Assembly: GCF_009730915.1 (NCBI RefSeq)
Contig: NC_052489.1
Coordinates: 26,529,916 to 26,593,915 of the forward strand
DNA length: 64,000 nt
Source: Dioscorea cayenensis subsp. rotundata
Taxonomy: Eukaryota > Streptophyta > Magnoliopsida > Dioscoreales > Dioscoreaceae
Reading direction: 5' to 3'
This document shows positions 32,269 to 43,442 of this stretch, piece after piece (the first letter of the stretch is position 1; every line of letters begins with the position of its first letter). Position numbers and translations under genes: made by a program. A model generated the notes under the pieces. It was not told where the DNA came from and made no database searches. It saw only the letters and a program-made list of their open reading frames with translations.

Positions 32269-35200
32269 TCATCCATTCAGCATCCCTGGCTTCAGCTTCT
32301 CAACCTCTTCTTGAGTGTAGATGTATATCCTTCTCACCATTGAGCAGAAAGCACTGCATTACATGAACTCACAAATAAATAACTAGATATGAACTTTGAA
32401 ATATAATATATATATATATATATACATATGTGACATTTGATACTTAACTGCCAAGGGTAATCTCCTAACATCATAATATCCCCCTCATCATCTGTGTAGA
32501 TGATCTTCCACCCTTTGCTTTGATCAATCAGAGCACCATTGAATTCAAACATCCTATCGAGCTCTTTCTTCAGTTCTTCATACCCTTCGAACCTTGAAAG
32601 ATCGACTGATCTTCCAAGAGCTGAACCCTGCTTATGAACCTAAAAATGCAAAACAGAATGAATAAATAATGCATCAAAGTCTGATCAGTAACCTCATTCG
32701 AATTGTTAAAAAAACAAAAACCTTCGTGCAACTACGGGCTTGAAAAAGTTGAGCTGAGCTCGACTGCTCGTTTAAGCTAGCAGAACAACCAGATTCAGTC
32801 GGCCTCGTGCTCTTCGACGGCTCTGAAAGTTGATCAATATCATACGTAGCCACCTTAGGTTGTGCCACAGGAGCTACATCTTGTGGAGGCACTGAGGTTA
32901 CAATGTTCGGTGACATGGTACTGGTTGAACCCTTGATCAGAACACCAAAGATCTTGCACATAGATTGCTTGCCGCTGTTATTTATAGTTCCGGCATTAGT
33001 TTCATTCAGCGATCTCTCTGCATTCTGCTTGTCAAAGTGCCAATAGGAGTCTAAAGATGGATTATCAAAAGTTTTAGAACCCGGGTTTCTGTAGGAAGTC
33101 TCCGCGGCAGAAAATTTAGGCCGCAAAGGGAAGGATAAGTTTTCCAACTCCATCGGTTTTGTGTAATCAACCACATTATGATTTCCTTCAGCCTTGTTAG
33201 TATGTGGAGGCAGATAACCAGGAGTTGAGAGCTCCCGTAAGTTTGGTTGTTCGACAATGACACAACCGGATCTTTGTCCTTGTGCCATGTTTTCTTGACC
33301 TTGCAAGACCCCAGAATATCTGGGAATCGGATAAACAGGGGCATTTAAAGGACCTGGACCAGGAATTTGGTATAAGCTCCAAAATGCAACTCACACATGA
33401 TTAAACTTAAATGAATTGAGGAAACTTTTCTAAATAGTCTGACAAATCAAACAATTCCTGAAAAACTTTTGATTGAGTGAGAGTTTACCGACCCTGGGGC
33501 GGTGTCCGGTAATAAGCATTTCGCACCCTCTTTGATCGTGAATTCACTAATGGATGAACATCAGCCGATGTGAATGGGATAATTTGCCATGGAGAAATTC
33601 TCTCCGGATGCATGGCGGTTAATGTTCCATCCCACTGAATCTGGTAGAGTTGAAAGACATAAGAAAGAAGACAATGTGTTAATCAAACTATGCGGTATGC
33701 TCATTCCAATTCATTCGCCATTTGTGGCAAAAATTTTAAAGCATAATTCATAGAACATGCTGTAAAACCAAAGAATGGAAAGTTTCTTAGTTACTCATCA
33801 TTTCCCGCTTTGATTAACTGATAAATGTCCAAGAATACATCAAGCTTTTGAAATAGAACTGTAAATGTTTAGTAGAAGCTAAAACTGTATGCACAATGGA
33901 TTTTATTAGCTTTCTAACCTTTAAACATCTCCATTGTGAATCGAGCCAACTCATCGGTTCAGAATCTTCTTTACCAACTATAGTACCAGTTAACCTGTGT
34001 ACGATTACAAACCATATAGAATTACTTAGCAATTTGCATAAACAGGCAATAACCAAGGATAATCTCAAGTAACAAGCTGCTCTACCTTTCTTCTTGGCCC
34101 TCATCGCCCTCAAACTTCATCTGAAACCTCATGCCAATTGGATATTCTATTTTAACGGATTCCATATATCGATCATACGGAATCAGAAATTCAGGGCTTC
34201 TCCTGAACAGTTGAAATTAAGACGAGTATTAGAAGTGAAACTTTCTTTTGCAATGGCCACAGCTCATATTCTTTTATGGTTGAAAGTTGAAACAAAACAC
34301 ATGAAGCAAAATTGCATACCTTGGCCAGTAATACAGAGTAAACATAGCCCCACTGGTAATAGCATGAGATGCAGAAGCAAGAACTCCAAGTCGCATACTT
34401 TGACCGGATATAACAGATGCAGAAGAATTCCCCGGCTTTTTCATTGCACGACGAACACCAACACGGAGTTCTCCATTTTCATCTCTGAAGGCATCGCACA
34501 AGAAAGATCAATGTGAATAATCCACACGCCAATGCATCTTAATAATATCAGGCATGTGTCATAAGTAAAAGGAACAGAAAAATGACCTGAGGAAAATGAA
34601 AGCATCCCCTGCAACAAGCTTTTTCGCACATACAAATGTACTCCAACCAGTAGTAAGCAAGTGACGTTTCGGTTGTCCTAAAATTTTGTGCAAGATAAAG
34701 CAGCCTTCAGGCTAATAATTAATCATATGATAATCAGTAGTAACACAGCAGAAGATTACAATTTTATTTGCAGAACCAAGAACACTATCGTTAAAACATG
34801 AAGAGAACTCAGAGTGTATCTCAATAACTAATAGACACTCTTTCAGGAATTCATAATCTTTAATTGATTGAATATAAGCTTTTCAAGAACCCCGTTTAGA
34901 TTTCCCGGTTCTAATGTCCATACAACTTACCACGATAAATATGACGGAAGGTCCACTCAACGTCATGCAGATCCTTTGCCACCAGTGTCTGCACTGGGGG
35001 CTGTTGTGACATATCCTGCAACGACAAGCATCCAGCAAAATGTTAATGCCATCTAATACAATGGGTCAAATTCAAAAGTAACCATTTGCATAACAGTTTG
35101 AATCACAATTAACCATCATGAATCCTAGCAACAAACAAATGACACATTATATAGTCAATAAAACAGTACATAAAGCACAAGGCACTAATGCATCGGTGAA

Positions 35201-37339
35201 CATTATCTAGTCAATAAAACAGTACATCAAGCACAAAGCACATATGCATTGGAGAACATTATATAGTCAATAAAACAGTACATAAAGCACAAGACACAGA
35301 TGCATTGGTGAACATTGTAACTTCAACAAGATGAGAGTTTCTCCGCACTCTAAACATAAGTGATGAGACTAAAGAACACGGTGAATCTAACCAGTGGTGG
35401 AAGGCATTTCTCAGCATGTCTTTTGAGAATAGAAAACCCTCCATGAGTACTGGTGTCAGAGGCAGTGAGAATCTTGCAAAAGGAATACACGCGCGGGTTC
35501 AGACCAGTTGGTTCCTGAGTAGCAAATACAGCTGTGTTCTCCTGCTGCTGTTTATGGAAACAAAAACATACAGTCAAGACTAGATAGTTTTCATTTCATT
35601 CATTAGTAGATTTACCCGAAGATCAGAGAGCAAAATCTGACCTCATGTTCAGGGACCAGGGATACTTGTGCAAACACCTCATCGGTGTCTCGTTCTGCCT
35701 GCAGAACAATGGATTGTTCATCATAAACTGTTGAATCATGCATCTTATGAATCAAAAACATAGATGAGAAGAAAGAGACCTTAAGCTGAACATTAACAAC
35801 TCGGCATAAAATCTTCGAAGGAAGACCATGACTTGGCATCGGCCGGTTACTGTCCTGATTTGCATAAGCCTCCACCTTCACAACAAGAACAAAGAAATAA
35901 ATCACGAAAAAAAAAAGGGAAACAAAGGAAAGTCAAGTGTTAAATCTCAAATTTCTTAATCAGACATCTTGAATTGCTCAGGAACAGATGGAATATGATC
36001 AATGACAGCAGCGAGGAAATTATCAGACCTGCTCAATGTGACCTTGAGGGAAGTAGAAAACTCTATCCCCAGCGGACGGTATCGAGACATTTGGCCCGGC
36101 ACACAACCTCCAATTTTCGGTGTGAATGTCATTTCCATCTAAAGCCAAAGGGCACATTGGAATCAACCTCTATCGCAACAATGGTATACACAAACTAGTG
36201 ATGAATAAAAGCATCAGATATCTCCATCCTTTTCCAAATGGGATTTTCAGATGATGAAATCTTAAGGTGAAACCAAAGGAGAAAATTTAAGCAAGGAGAA
36301 CTCCTTTCGATGCAACCCATAAGCTGCCCATCACAAAAGGGGCCAAACAATGAAAGAAAACGAGAAGGCGAAAACAAAGACACGGCGAACTTGACAGAGA
36401 GGCACAAATGCAAGAGCCAAAAGAACCCACATTAAAAAACAAAGAGATATGACTCGAAGAAAACAACATCTACCCTAAATTTCACATACATGAACAATCT
36501 AGATAAGGCAAGAAACTAAACAAAGGAAAGGAAAACAAAACAATGAACCCTAGAAGCGGCCGCGCTCCTCATCGTCACAAAAGGAGCACAATGAACAGGA
36601 ATGGAAAGGAACAAAAGGAAACAAAAGCGCTACTACTCCCTAAAGCCAAAGCATTACCCAACAAGGAGAATAACTCACAATGAGACCCACAAGTTACCTA
36701 CCAAGCAAGAAGACATAAAGAGTTTTACATCTAAAAAACAATACAAGATGCAATTGATAATAAGAAAGAAAGAAAAAACAGACATCCAGCTCAATGATCT
36801 TGATCCTATCACACATGAAAGCATTAAAACAAAACACAACAATATATTTATATGTTCCACTCAACAACCCAAATCCTTAGATCCATTGACAAGGCCCCAT
36901 GAAAAGGATGATAAAACTAAAGGACAATAGAAAGGAAAGGACCCAAAAAGATCCCATCCTGCTACTCCCTCAAGGCAAAGCATCCCCCTCCACATAAGGG
37001 AAACCCCTTTTCCTCAAACCTCTAAGGTACCCAGCAATATCAAAATCCCAACTTCCATAAAAGAAAGAAGTAAAATCACTCATTGAATATCTATATTTCT
37101 CTTTAAATAAACAATAACAACAACAACAACAACAACAACATCCAATCCAAGAGCAGGGGGACAAGAACAACAGAATAAACAATTACTTCCTACAGTCACA
37201 ACAACATCCAAACACAAGCAATAAAATATACAGAGTATAAACAAAGACAGAAAGTAGAAACCAGCTCCACCAGCAAAACAAAGTAAACAAGAAATTTAGC
37301 ATATCCATCACCTTGGTTGGAGCTGTTGCCTCCCTCCAT
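32269..37339 (-). CDS. ARF2: Auxin response factor, ARF2-type
   Basis: A nuclear transcription factor binding TGTC-type auxin response elements. Fourteen minus-strand exons join in phase, giving 678 residues: 37339-37312, 36138-36029, 35875-35780, 35698-35642, 35547-35392, 35015-34931, 34677-34587, 34484-34320, 34202-34086, 33994-33919, 33640-33493, 33353-32722, 32639-32449, 32353-32269. The B3 domain shows [38 protein letters not shown] and [13 protein letters not shown]. The dimerisation/ancillary domain follows ([15 protein letters not shown]). The middle region is Ser/Asn/Pro-rich, not Gln-rich, as in repressor ARFs. The PB1 domain starts [19 protein letters not shown], closest to ARF2, and carries the acidic YTDDEGD loop. 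The protein is shorter than Arabidopsis ARF2 (about 859) because of its middle and C-terminal parts, so another clade member cannot be excluded. Confidence 0.88.
35146..35313. repeat. 56-bp minisatellite, three copies
   Basis: Three adjacent 56-bp units, 35146-35201, 35202-35257 and 35258-35313, in the ARF intron between exons 5 and 6. Each holds AGTCAATAAAACAGTACAT and a GCAT...GAAC end. Units differ at a few positions; 1 and 3 are most alike. Confidence 0.93.
37118..37140. repeat. AAC trinucleotide run
   Basis: About eight AAC units in intron 1 of the ARF gene, in a strand-biased A/C-rich stretch (36.3-37.3 kb, G/T-rich on the transcribed-sense strand). Confidence 0.85.
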
Positions 37340-39141
37340 CACTCCTTTCCTCTCTTCTCTTCTCTCAACCCCAGACCACACAAGGCATAAAAAAACAACT
37401 TTAGAGACAGAGATAGAGATAATAGAGAGAAAGAGACAGAGAGAGACAAGAAAAACAAAACTAACAAATAAATAACATCACTAATGTCATTCCCATGCCT
37501 TTCATTCTCTACTGCCTACCAACCTACATTTCCTTGCCATTTTTAGTATCCTGCCACCCCCTCCCCTCTGCTCCTACTCCTACTCTACTACCACCTCCAC
37601 CAGAACCACCATCCACCACCACCACCACCACAAATTCTTCACCTACAACAGTGTTTGTCACTCTTTCTCTCAAATGTTTCTTGCCATGTTGATTTCAGTG
37701 TTTTTAAGTATGAAAAGACATAGACATCTCCTGTAGTGCTGGTTTTGGGGTTACATTGCTGTTAACAACACACAGTACACTGATGCAGTCTGACAAAGAG
37801 AGAGAGACAGAAAGCATCCACCAACAGGGGTTTAACAACTAAACCCTGTGTTTTCTCTTCACTCATTTGACAGATAAACTATATTTGGTTCCCTGATTTT
37901 TTGTTTATTACTTGTCATGCCAAAAAGTAATCAGTTTTGCTTTCTTTGTTAACAATAATTATATATATTTTTTTTTTCTTTTAATGTTGGATTGAACCCT
38001 CATGATATATAGACTAGAGCATTATTAGCCAGTACTTGCTTCCTTGTGTCTGACTATTTTAAAACTATATTTTATTTCCAAAATAAACTATGCACTTTAT
38101 TATTTAGTCATGTGTTTTTTTTTAATTAGAAGTTAATTAAAATTATTATAATACTAAATTACCTGTCATTCTCTTTATAAGATATTTTTAGAAAAATATT
38201 TTTTTTTTCTTTTTTTTGGATATATAGACAATTTCACCAAAAATAAAATAAATAAATAAATCTAACATCACGCACATCCATCAAAAAATAAATTCACATC
38301 CACTTCTAGTGTATTTGTTGTATTTTTTTTTTATAGTCCTGTTTGTATGTGATTGAACTTCTTTATTTTTCTCCTTTTTAATGTATTTATAGTTTACTCA
38401 TATTTTTTATTATATATATATATATATTCATATGTATATGCTTAAACAAAAATGCATAATAACACATCAATATTTATAAAATCATTATTTGTAATAAAGA
38501 AAACTACAAATGAGATTTTAACACACAATATTTCTATTTTAATAACCAAACTTATTCCAATATCTTAAAAACCAATTTTTCCAAAAAAAAAAAAGATTTA
38601 AGAATATATAATAATTAATTTTAAAATATCCATATCAATAAACACTTATTAGTTATTATTAATTAAATCAAAACTTCCCTCCAATTCAATCCCATATTTG
38701 ACCCCAAACATCTTTTTAAGTATATAATAATGTATTTCTATATAAAATTTAATTTTATAAATTAAATTAAATTATTATGCATATCTAAGTATAGCCCAAA
38801 ATCATTAATGAAGGAAGGGAATAAAAAAATTATTCAATGGACTTGATTCCATACTAATTATCATAAACTAAAATAACGCTCATTCTTACCTATGAGTTTA
38901 TAAAATTTATTATTTATTTATTATATAATATAATAATAGATTAATAATTATATTAAAAGCTTGTTGTTCATTATTTTAAAAATTACTAAATTGATCTAAT
39001 TCAACGAGTGAAAATTCTCAGTTCCATCATATCTACTACGAAACCGTGTTAATAGGACCATTCCCGTGATGAATTAACAAATCAAAAATATATTTACACA
39101 ATTAATTAATTAATTAATTAATTAATTAATTTTATTATTTA

Positions 39142-39172
<31 letters not shown>

Positions 39173-39180
39173 GTAGTAGG
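37340..39180. other. ARF leader and upstream repeat-rich DNA
   Basis: The first 150 bp (37340-37480) are rich in CT/GA repeats and probably form the ARF 5' UTR. An ACC run lies at about 37603-37630 and a TA run near 38412-38428. Beyond that the DNA is very AT-rich with no gene seen. An open frame at 37495-37692 (+) is low-complexity and not supported. Confidence 0.5.
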
Positions 39181-39452
39181 GCGAGATCTCCGAGTCCATG
39201 GGCGAGGGAGGGGACACCGGACACGGGCCAGAGCGCACGAGAATACGGGCACGATTCGGAAGCTCCACCGAAAGCGACAAAGCTACCATAAAAAGCCTGG
39301 AAGCCGAGGACTCCAGATTGCGACGTGACCTCGCCGATTTACTCGGGACCAGCGCAATGCAATCAAATGCATTGCATTGAAATGCTTCCCCAACCAAACA
39401 ATTACGATTACAATTAATTAATTAATTAATTAATTAATTAATTAATTAATCG
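39106..39452. other. GC-rich island bounded by ATTA repeats
   Basis: About 200 bp of GC-rich sequence (39179-39385) sits between ATTA runs (39106-39131 and 39409-39451) with an ATA run at 39146-39170. Both strands have short open frames, 60 residues on plus (39198-39380) and 91 on minus (39122-39397, ending in poly-Tyr from the repeat), but neither resembles a family I know. It could be a noncoding first exon, a promoter island for the ARF gene 1.8 kb away, or a captured fragment. Confidence 0.4.
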
Positions 39453-39460
39453 CCCATTCT

Positions 39461-39693
39461 TCATCTTCATCTTCATCTTCATCTTCATCTTCTTCAGTTC
39501 TTTCTTCACCCACGCCTCATCACGTGCGCAACTGTTAACAAACACGTGATTGGAGTACTACCCACTGGGATTGTGACATGTGTTTGCTTTTGGTTTGTGC
39601 TACGGTGTTCCGCCGGTTCACTGCTGTTGTTGGGTCCTTGACTCATCAAGGACGAGCTTTTTTTTATGATTAATTAATTAATTAATTAATTAA
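39461..39693. repeat. CATCTT hexanucleotide run, paired G-boxes and a further ATTA run
   Basis: CATCTT-type repeats span about 39461-39492. Two CACGTG cores follow at 39521-39526 and 39543-39548. Another ATTA run lies at about 39669-39693. The G-boxes could be real regulatory sites but no gene start is tied to them. Confidence 0.5.
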
Positions 39694-40261
39694 TGCTCAT
39701 TATTATTATTATTATTATTGTTATTATGGAACGCTGTTTTGCTTTTGATGTGATTGATTCGTTGTTGTTGTTGTTGTGATAAATGAGTTTCTTGTTTTGG
39801 TTACTGTTTTTTTAAAAGTAGAAAATTAAATAAATAATAAAATAATTGATTGGTAGTACTATTGAGACTCGGAAAAATGGAAGTTTTGAAAATATTGTGG
39901 TATGCCCATTGCGCTGGATAGTGATTAAATTTTGAGAAATTTATTTATTATTATTTTTTATAATATGGATAAATCATTCACTTCAACCATTGTTAAAAGA
40001 GGGAGTCGATATATTAACTTCTCAATTCAATTAATATTGTAAAAAAAATTCATCCCTCAATATGTCACTCATTAAGAGAAAAAATTACTTTCCTTCGAAT
40101 GTGAGCATAGTTAATTAATGAGTTGTCTGTGGAGCTATTAGAACTCTTTAATAAAAATTAACAAACATATTATCATATAATTTTATTTCAAACACATGAA
40201 TAACCACCACAATAATAGCATAACAATAAAAGATATATGTATTTAAGACATGGTTGAATAA

Positions 40262-40335
40262 CAATAATAACATTCGACACTTATGTGAGAAGTTGAGGAT
40301 TCAATTGTGTTCGAGTTCCTTCTAAGACATGGTTG
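40262..40335 (+). repeat. Possible tRNA-like SINE piece
   Basis: GACACTTATGTGAGAAG followed about 30 nt later by a box-B-like GTTCGAGTTCC resembles the head of a plant SINE. The downstream part is not clear. Weak call. Confidence 0.25.
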
Positions 40336-40649
40336 AGACATAATAATAAAAAAATATATATGTATTTAAGGTGATTTGTCTATATTATAAAAAAAATATA
40401 CGGCTTAAACTATTCCGTGGATGAATAGATATAAAAAAAAAATTAAAACAAAATTATATATTTCAGGCGGACCACTCAAATTATAATTCATTTTCTGTAT
40501 CTCTTATGGGAGTTTTGTGTAAAAAATATCTTTCATTCTCCTCTTTAAAATTATATGGCGGAGTTTATCCCTGACAAGTTTGTCAAGTCAAATAACTGGT
40601 ATATCTTTGTACTCGTTTATTTTTTATTTTATCATTTATTTATTTTGTA

Positions 40650-40699
<50 letters not shown>

Positions 40700-41449
40700 G
40701 AACCGGGTAACTATTGTTTTTCATCGAGTAATGTTGTACAATATATAAAGAAATAAATAAAAACACAAACAAAAGAGCATGATGACTTTTTCAAAGAGCA
40801 AGAGAGAGAGAGAGAGAGGAGTCCTAACTCCTAAGATATCTTGTAACTAATAAACAAGTACAATAATAATTAAATAACTAGCTTTTGTATATTACAACAA
40901 ATAATATATAAAGTTAAAGGTGATCTAAGACGTTTATTTGTCTGATCTCTTGAAACATAAGTCTCACAAAATCCAAGGGCTACCAGCTGCCTGCTCCAAG
41001 CCGGCAATTTATTCTCAATGTTTGCACGCCACTGGTTACCTATTTATTCATTAACTATGTTAGTTATATATATAATTAATACTCATTTTTTTAATCATCT
41101 ACAATTAGGTGTATAATACTATAATGGAGATTTGATGCAAACATAAGTGTTTTTTTAATGAGAGTTATTAAAAAACTAATTAAGCAGATATTGATGTTGG
41201 TTATCATATTTATTCTTTATCTCTTGATATTCTTGTGTTGGCAACAAGTGATTAATTTATAAAATTGATTATAAATTAATTGCATTGCAACTTATAATTA
41301 TGTTTTACATTTTGTAAATTTGAAAATTGAATTTTATCTTTATTGTAAAATTTCATTTGTTGAAATATCACTCGCAATTTTTTTTTAAATTTTTTTCACA
41401 TAATATATATATATACAAGATGTTGAAAAAATTATTGTAATTGTGCCCA

Positions 41450-41562
41450 AGGCACTTGGTTCAAGTGATTAGCGTCACAATTAAAGATAAAATATCATAA
41501 GTAATATCGTAACTAACTCACGTGTCATAGATACATGTGCTTGTCGCCCTTTAAAAAAAAAA
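41450..41562 (+). repeat. Candidate SINE
   Basis: Starts near GGCACTTGGTTCAAGTGATT and ends CATGTGCTTGTCGCCC before a T/A tail of more than ten bases. The tail end matches the other SINE-like copies in the window (T-G-C-T-T-G-T-Y-G). Confidence 0.35.
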
Positions 41563-41827
41563 TATTATAATTGTTATTTGGAGTGAATCATTGTCTATCA
41601 TTGGATCTCTATGGCATAATTAGTCAAGCATGCAGGAGAAACAGTGGTTTACCCAAGGCAGATGTTAGTATATAATAAACTTTTTATTCAGCTTCAAAGA
41701 ATCAAATAAACCCAAATCTCAAACAATCGTAATGCTTTATGTAATAAAAATAAACAAATATATTATAATGTCTTGATTTTCAAATTTAAAATAAATGTAC
41801 TGGCATACTTACAATGCACTTATTTTA

Positions 41828-42519
41828 ACCCGTTTGGTATGTAGGAAAAATAACAACTTTACAAGGGAAAATAAATTTGTGAAAAACTTTCACACGTTTA
41901 GTTTTAATATGAACTTTACAAGTAACGGTTTTCATGTAATTACTTTACTTTTAGCTAGGGAAAATGATTCACATGGGGGGGAGGATGTGAAAAGGATTAC
42001 ATAGTGGCTGTGAATATATTAGGCGAGTGAAAGTTCGATACTCCCCTTATTTAAATAATTTTAAATTTTTTTCTCTATCTTTTCTTGGTTTTGAATATCC
42101 TAGAGCAAAACTCTTTCATTTTTCTTTTCTTTCCAAAACTCTCGGCCAAGAGATCACTAATTAGATTTTTTCTGTTTTTTTTTTACTTTTTAATTTTTTT
42201 TTTAATTATATATTTTTTGGAACTAGATTTTAGCTTTTTTGTATGGTTTTAATGAATACATTTAATGTTACAAGGGTTTTGGTATTGGTATTTTAACTTT
42301 TTTTTATATATTTTTTAAAAATTTATTAACTAGAGTAATCAAGGGTAAAATTGAGAATGCATATAACTTTACATAAAAACTTATTCATACCAAACGAAGA
42401 AATTAATATTACTTGTGTTTCAATTACAATTTTTATTATACATACCAAACATTGTTTTGTTACTTTACAAAAAAAGACTTTATAGTGAAAGACTTTCACT
42501 GCAAAGCACTAAACGGGCA
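41828..42519. mobile_element. Candidate MITE-like element with terminal inverted repeats
   Basis: Left end CCCGTTTGGTATGTAGG and right end CACTAAACGGGC are inverted relatives, sharing CCCGTTT(G/A)GT. Inside each end lie related motifs (ACTTTCAC, CTTTACAA, and CATACCAAAC twice near the right side). The total is about 690 bp, AT-rich, with no transposase. No clear target-site duplication was found. This fits a decayed non-autonomous DNA transposon. Confidence 0.45.
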
Positions 42520-43442
42520 ATGCGATGAGCATTCAACTACCACTTGTGTATTATGCCATGTGCAAATGAATTGATGAACGACCTGTTTATTTATTATCTC
42601 TTTGTAAAGCAAATATATAACTATTTGGCTCAAGTCTCCTAAATCTATAGTATTTTGAAATTCCTAAATGAGATGTGAAGCTTTTGGAGACTCCAACTCC
42701 ACCCTAAAATTAGGGATACTTGAGATCATTATGTTAGGGTTTGAATATTTAATTAAAAAAAACTCCATACATTTCATATAGAAAAATCTATTTTATGCTT
42801 ATCTATTATTATCAAAATTATTCATATGTTTATATATTCAATTTTTACAATTGTTGATGCTAAAAAAAACTAGATTGAAAGACTCAACTGTGATTACTAA
42901 ATATAGTTTAGAGTTTCTAAACCATCTCACTGGCACAAGATACCCTAAGAAGATAAAAATCATGTGCCTCTTCACCCTCCCTCGTAAGAGTTTGAGAGTA
43001 TTATCTTTGTATTTTTTCTTTTGTTTTATGTTGTTTGTTTGTTGTAAGTTATTTTTCATTTAGTGGTCCACACATAATAGGCTTCTATGTTATGTCCTCT
43101 CTTTTATTTATGTACTTTTTTCATAGTTTGCAACTTTGCACTTTCATTTTGTTTTTAATACGGGTAGTTTATCCATTTTTTTCAAATTAAAAAAAAAATC
43201 AATGTATTGAAATAAAATTTATTGCCCAAAAAACTGTCCTTTTTTTTTTTACTTTCTAATTGTTCATTATTTGATTCTCACATTAATAAACTTACATTTG
43301 TATAACTAAATCAACTTTATGCTTCAACAATTTCCATAAAAACATTCACTTGTTATCGGATCCTCACATTGTAGCATCCGAATCCGTTTGGGCAAGCCTA
43401 CAAAACCCTCTAAACGGGTGCAAAGCCAATTCGAAACCCGAA

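Larger units (their letters stand above)
39694..43442. other. Gene-poor AT-rich region
   Basis: No supportable gene over 3.7 kb. It contains a long AT run (about 40653-40695), a GA run (40803-40819), two SINE-like pieces and a candidate inverted-repeat transposon (listed separately). CACGTG and T-run motifs occur but are not informative. Confidence 0.6.

Noticed and set aside
36601-36930. 109-residue Lys-rich plus-strand open frame
   Set aside because: Lies inside ARF intron 1 in A/C-rich sequence with poor codon character; no family match.
39122-39397. 91-residue minus-strand open frame ending in poly-Tyr
   Set aside because: The Tyr run is the ATA microsatellite. The GC-rich part resembles no protein family, so it was kept only as an unexplained island.
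43350-43442. Upstream in-frame ATG of the unknown plastid protein
   Set aside because: The added residues are not conserved-looking and would spoil the transit-peptide-like start at 43443.
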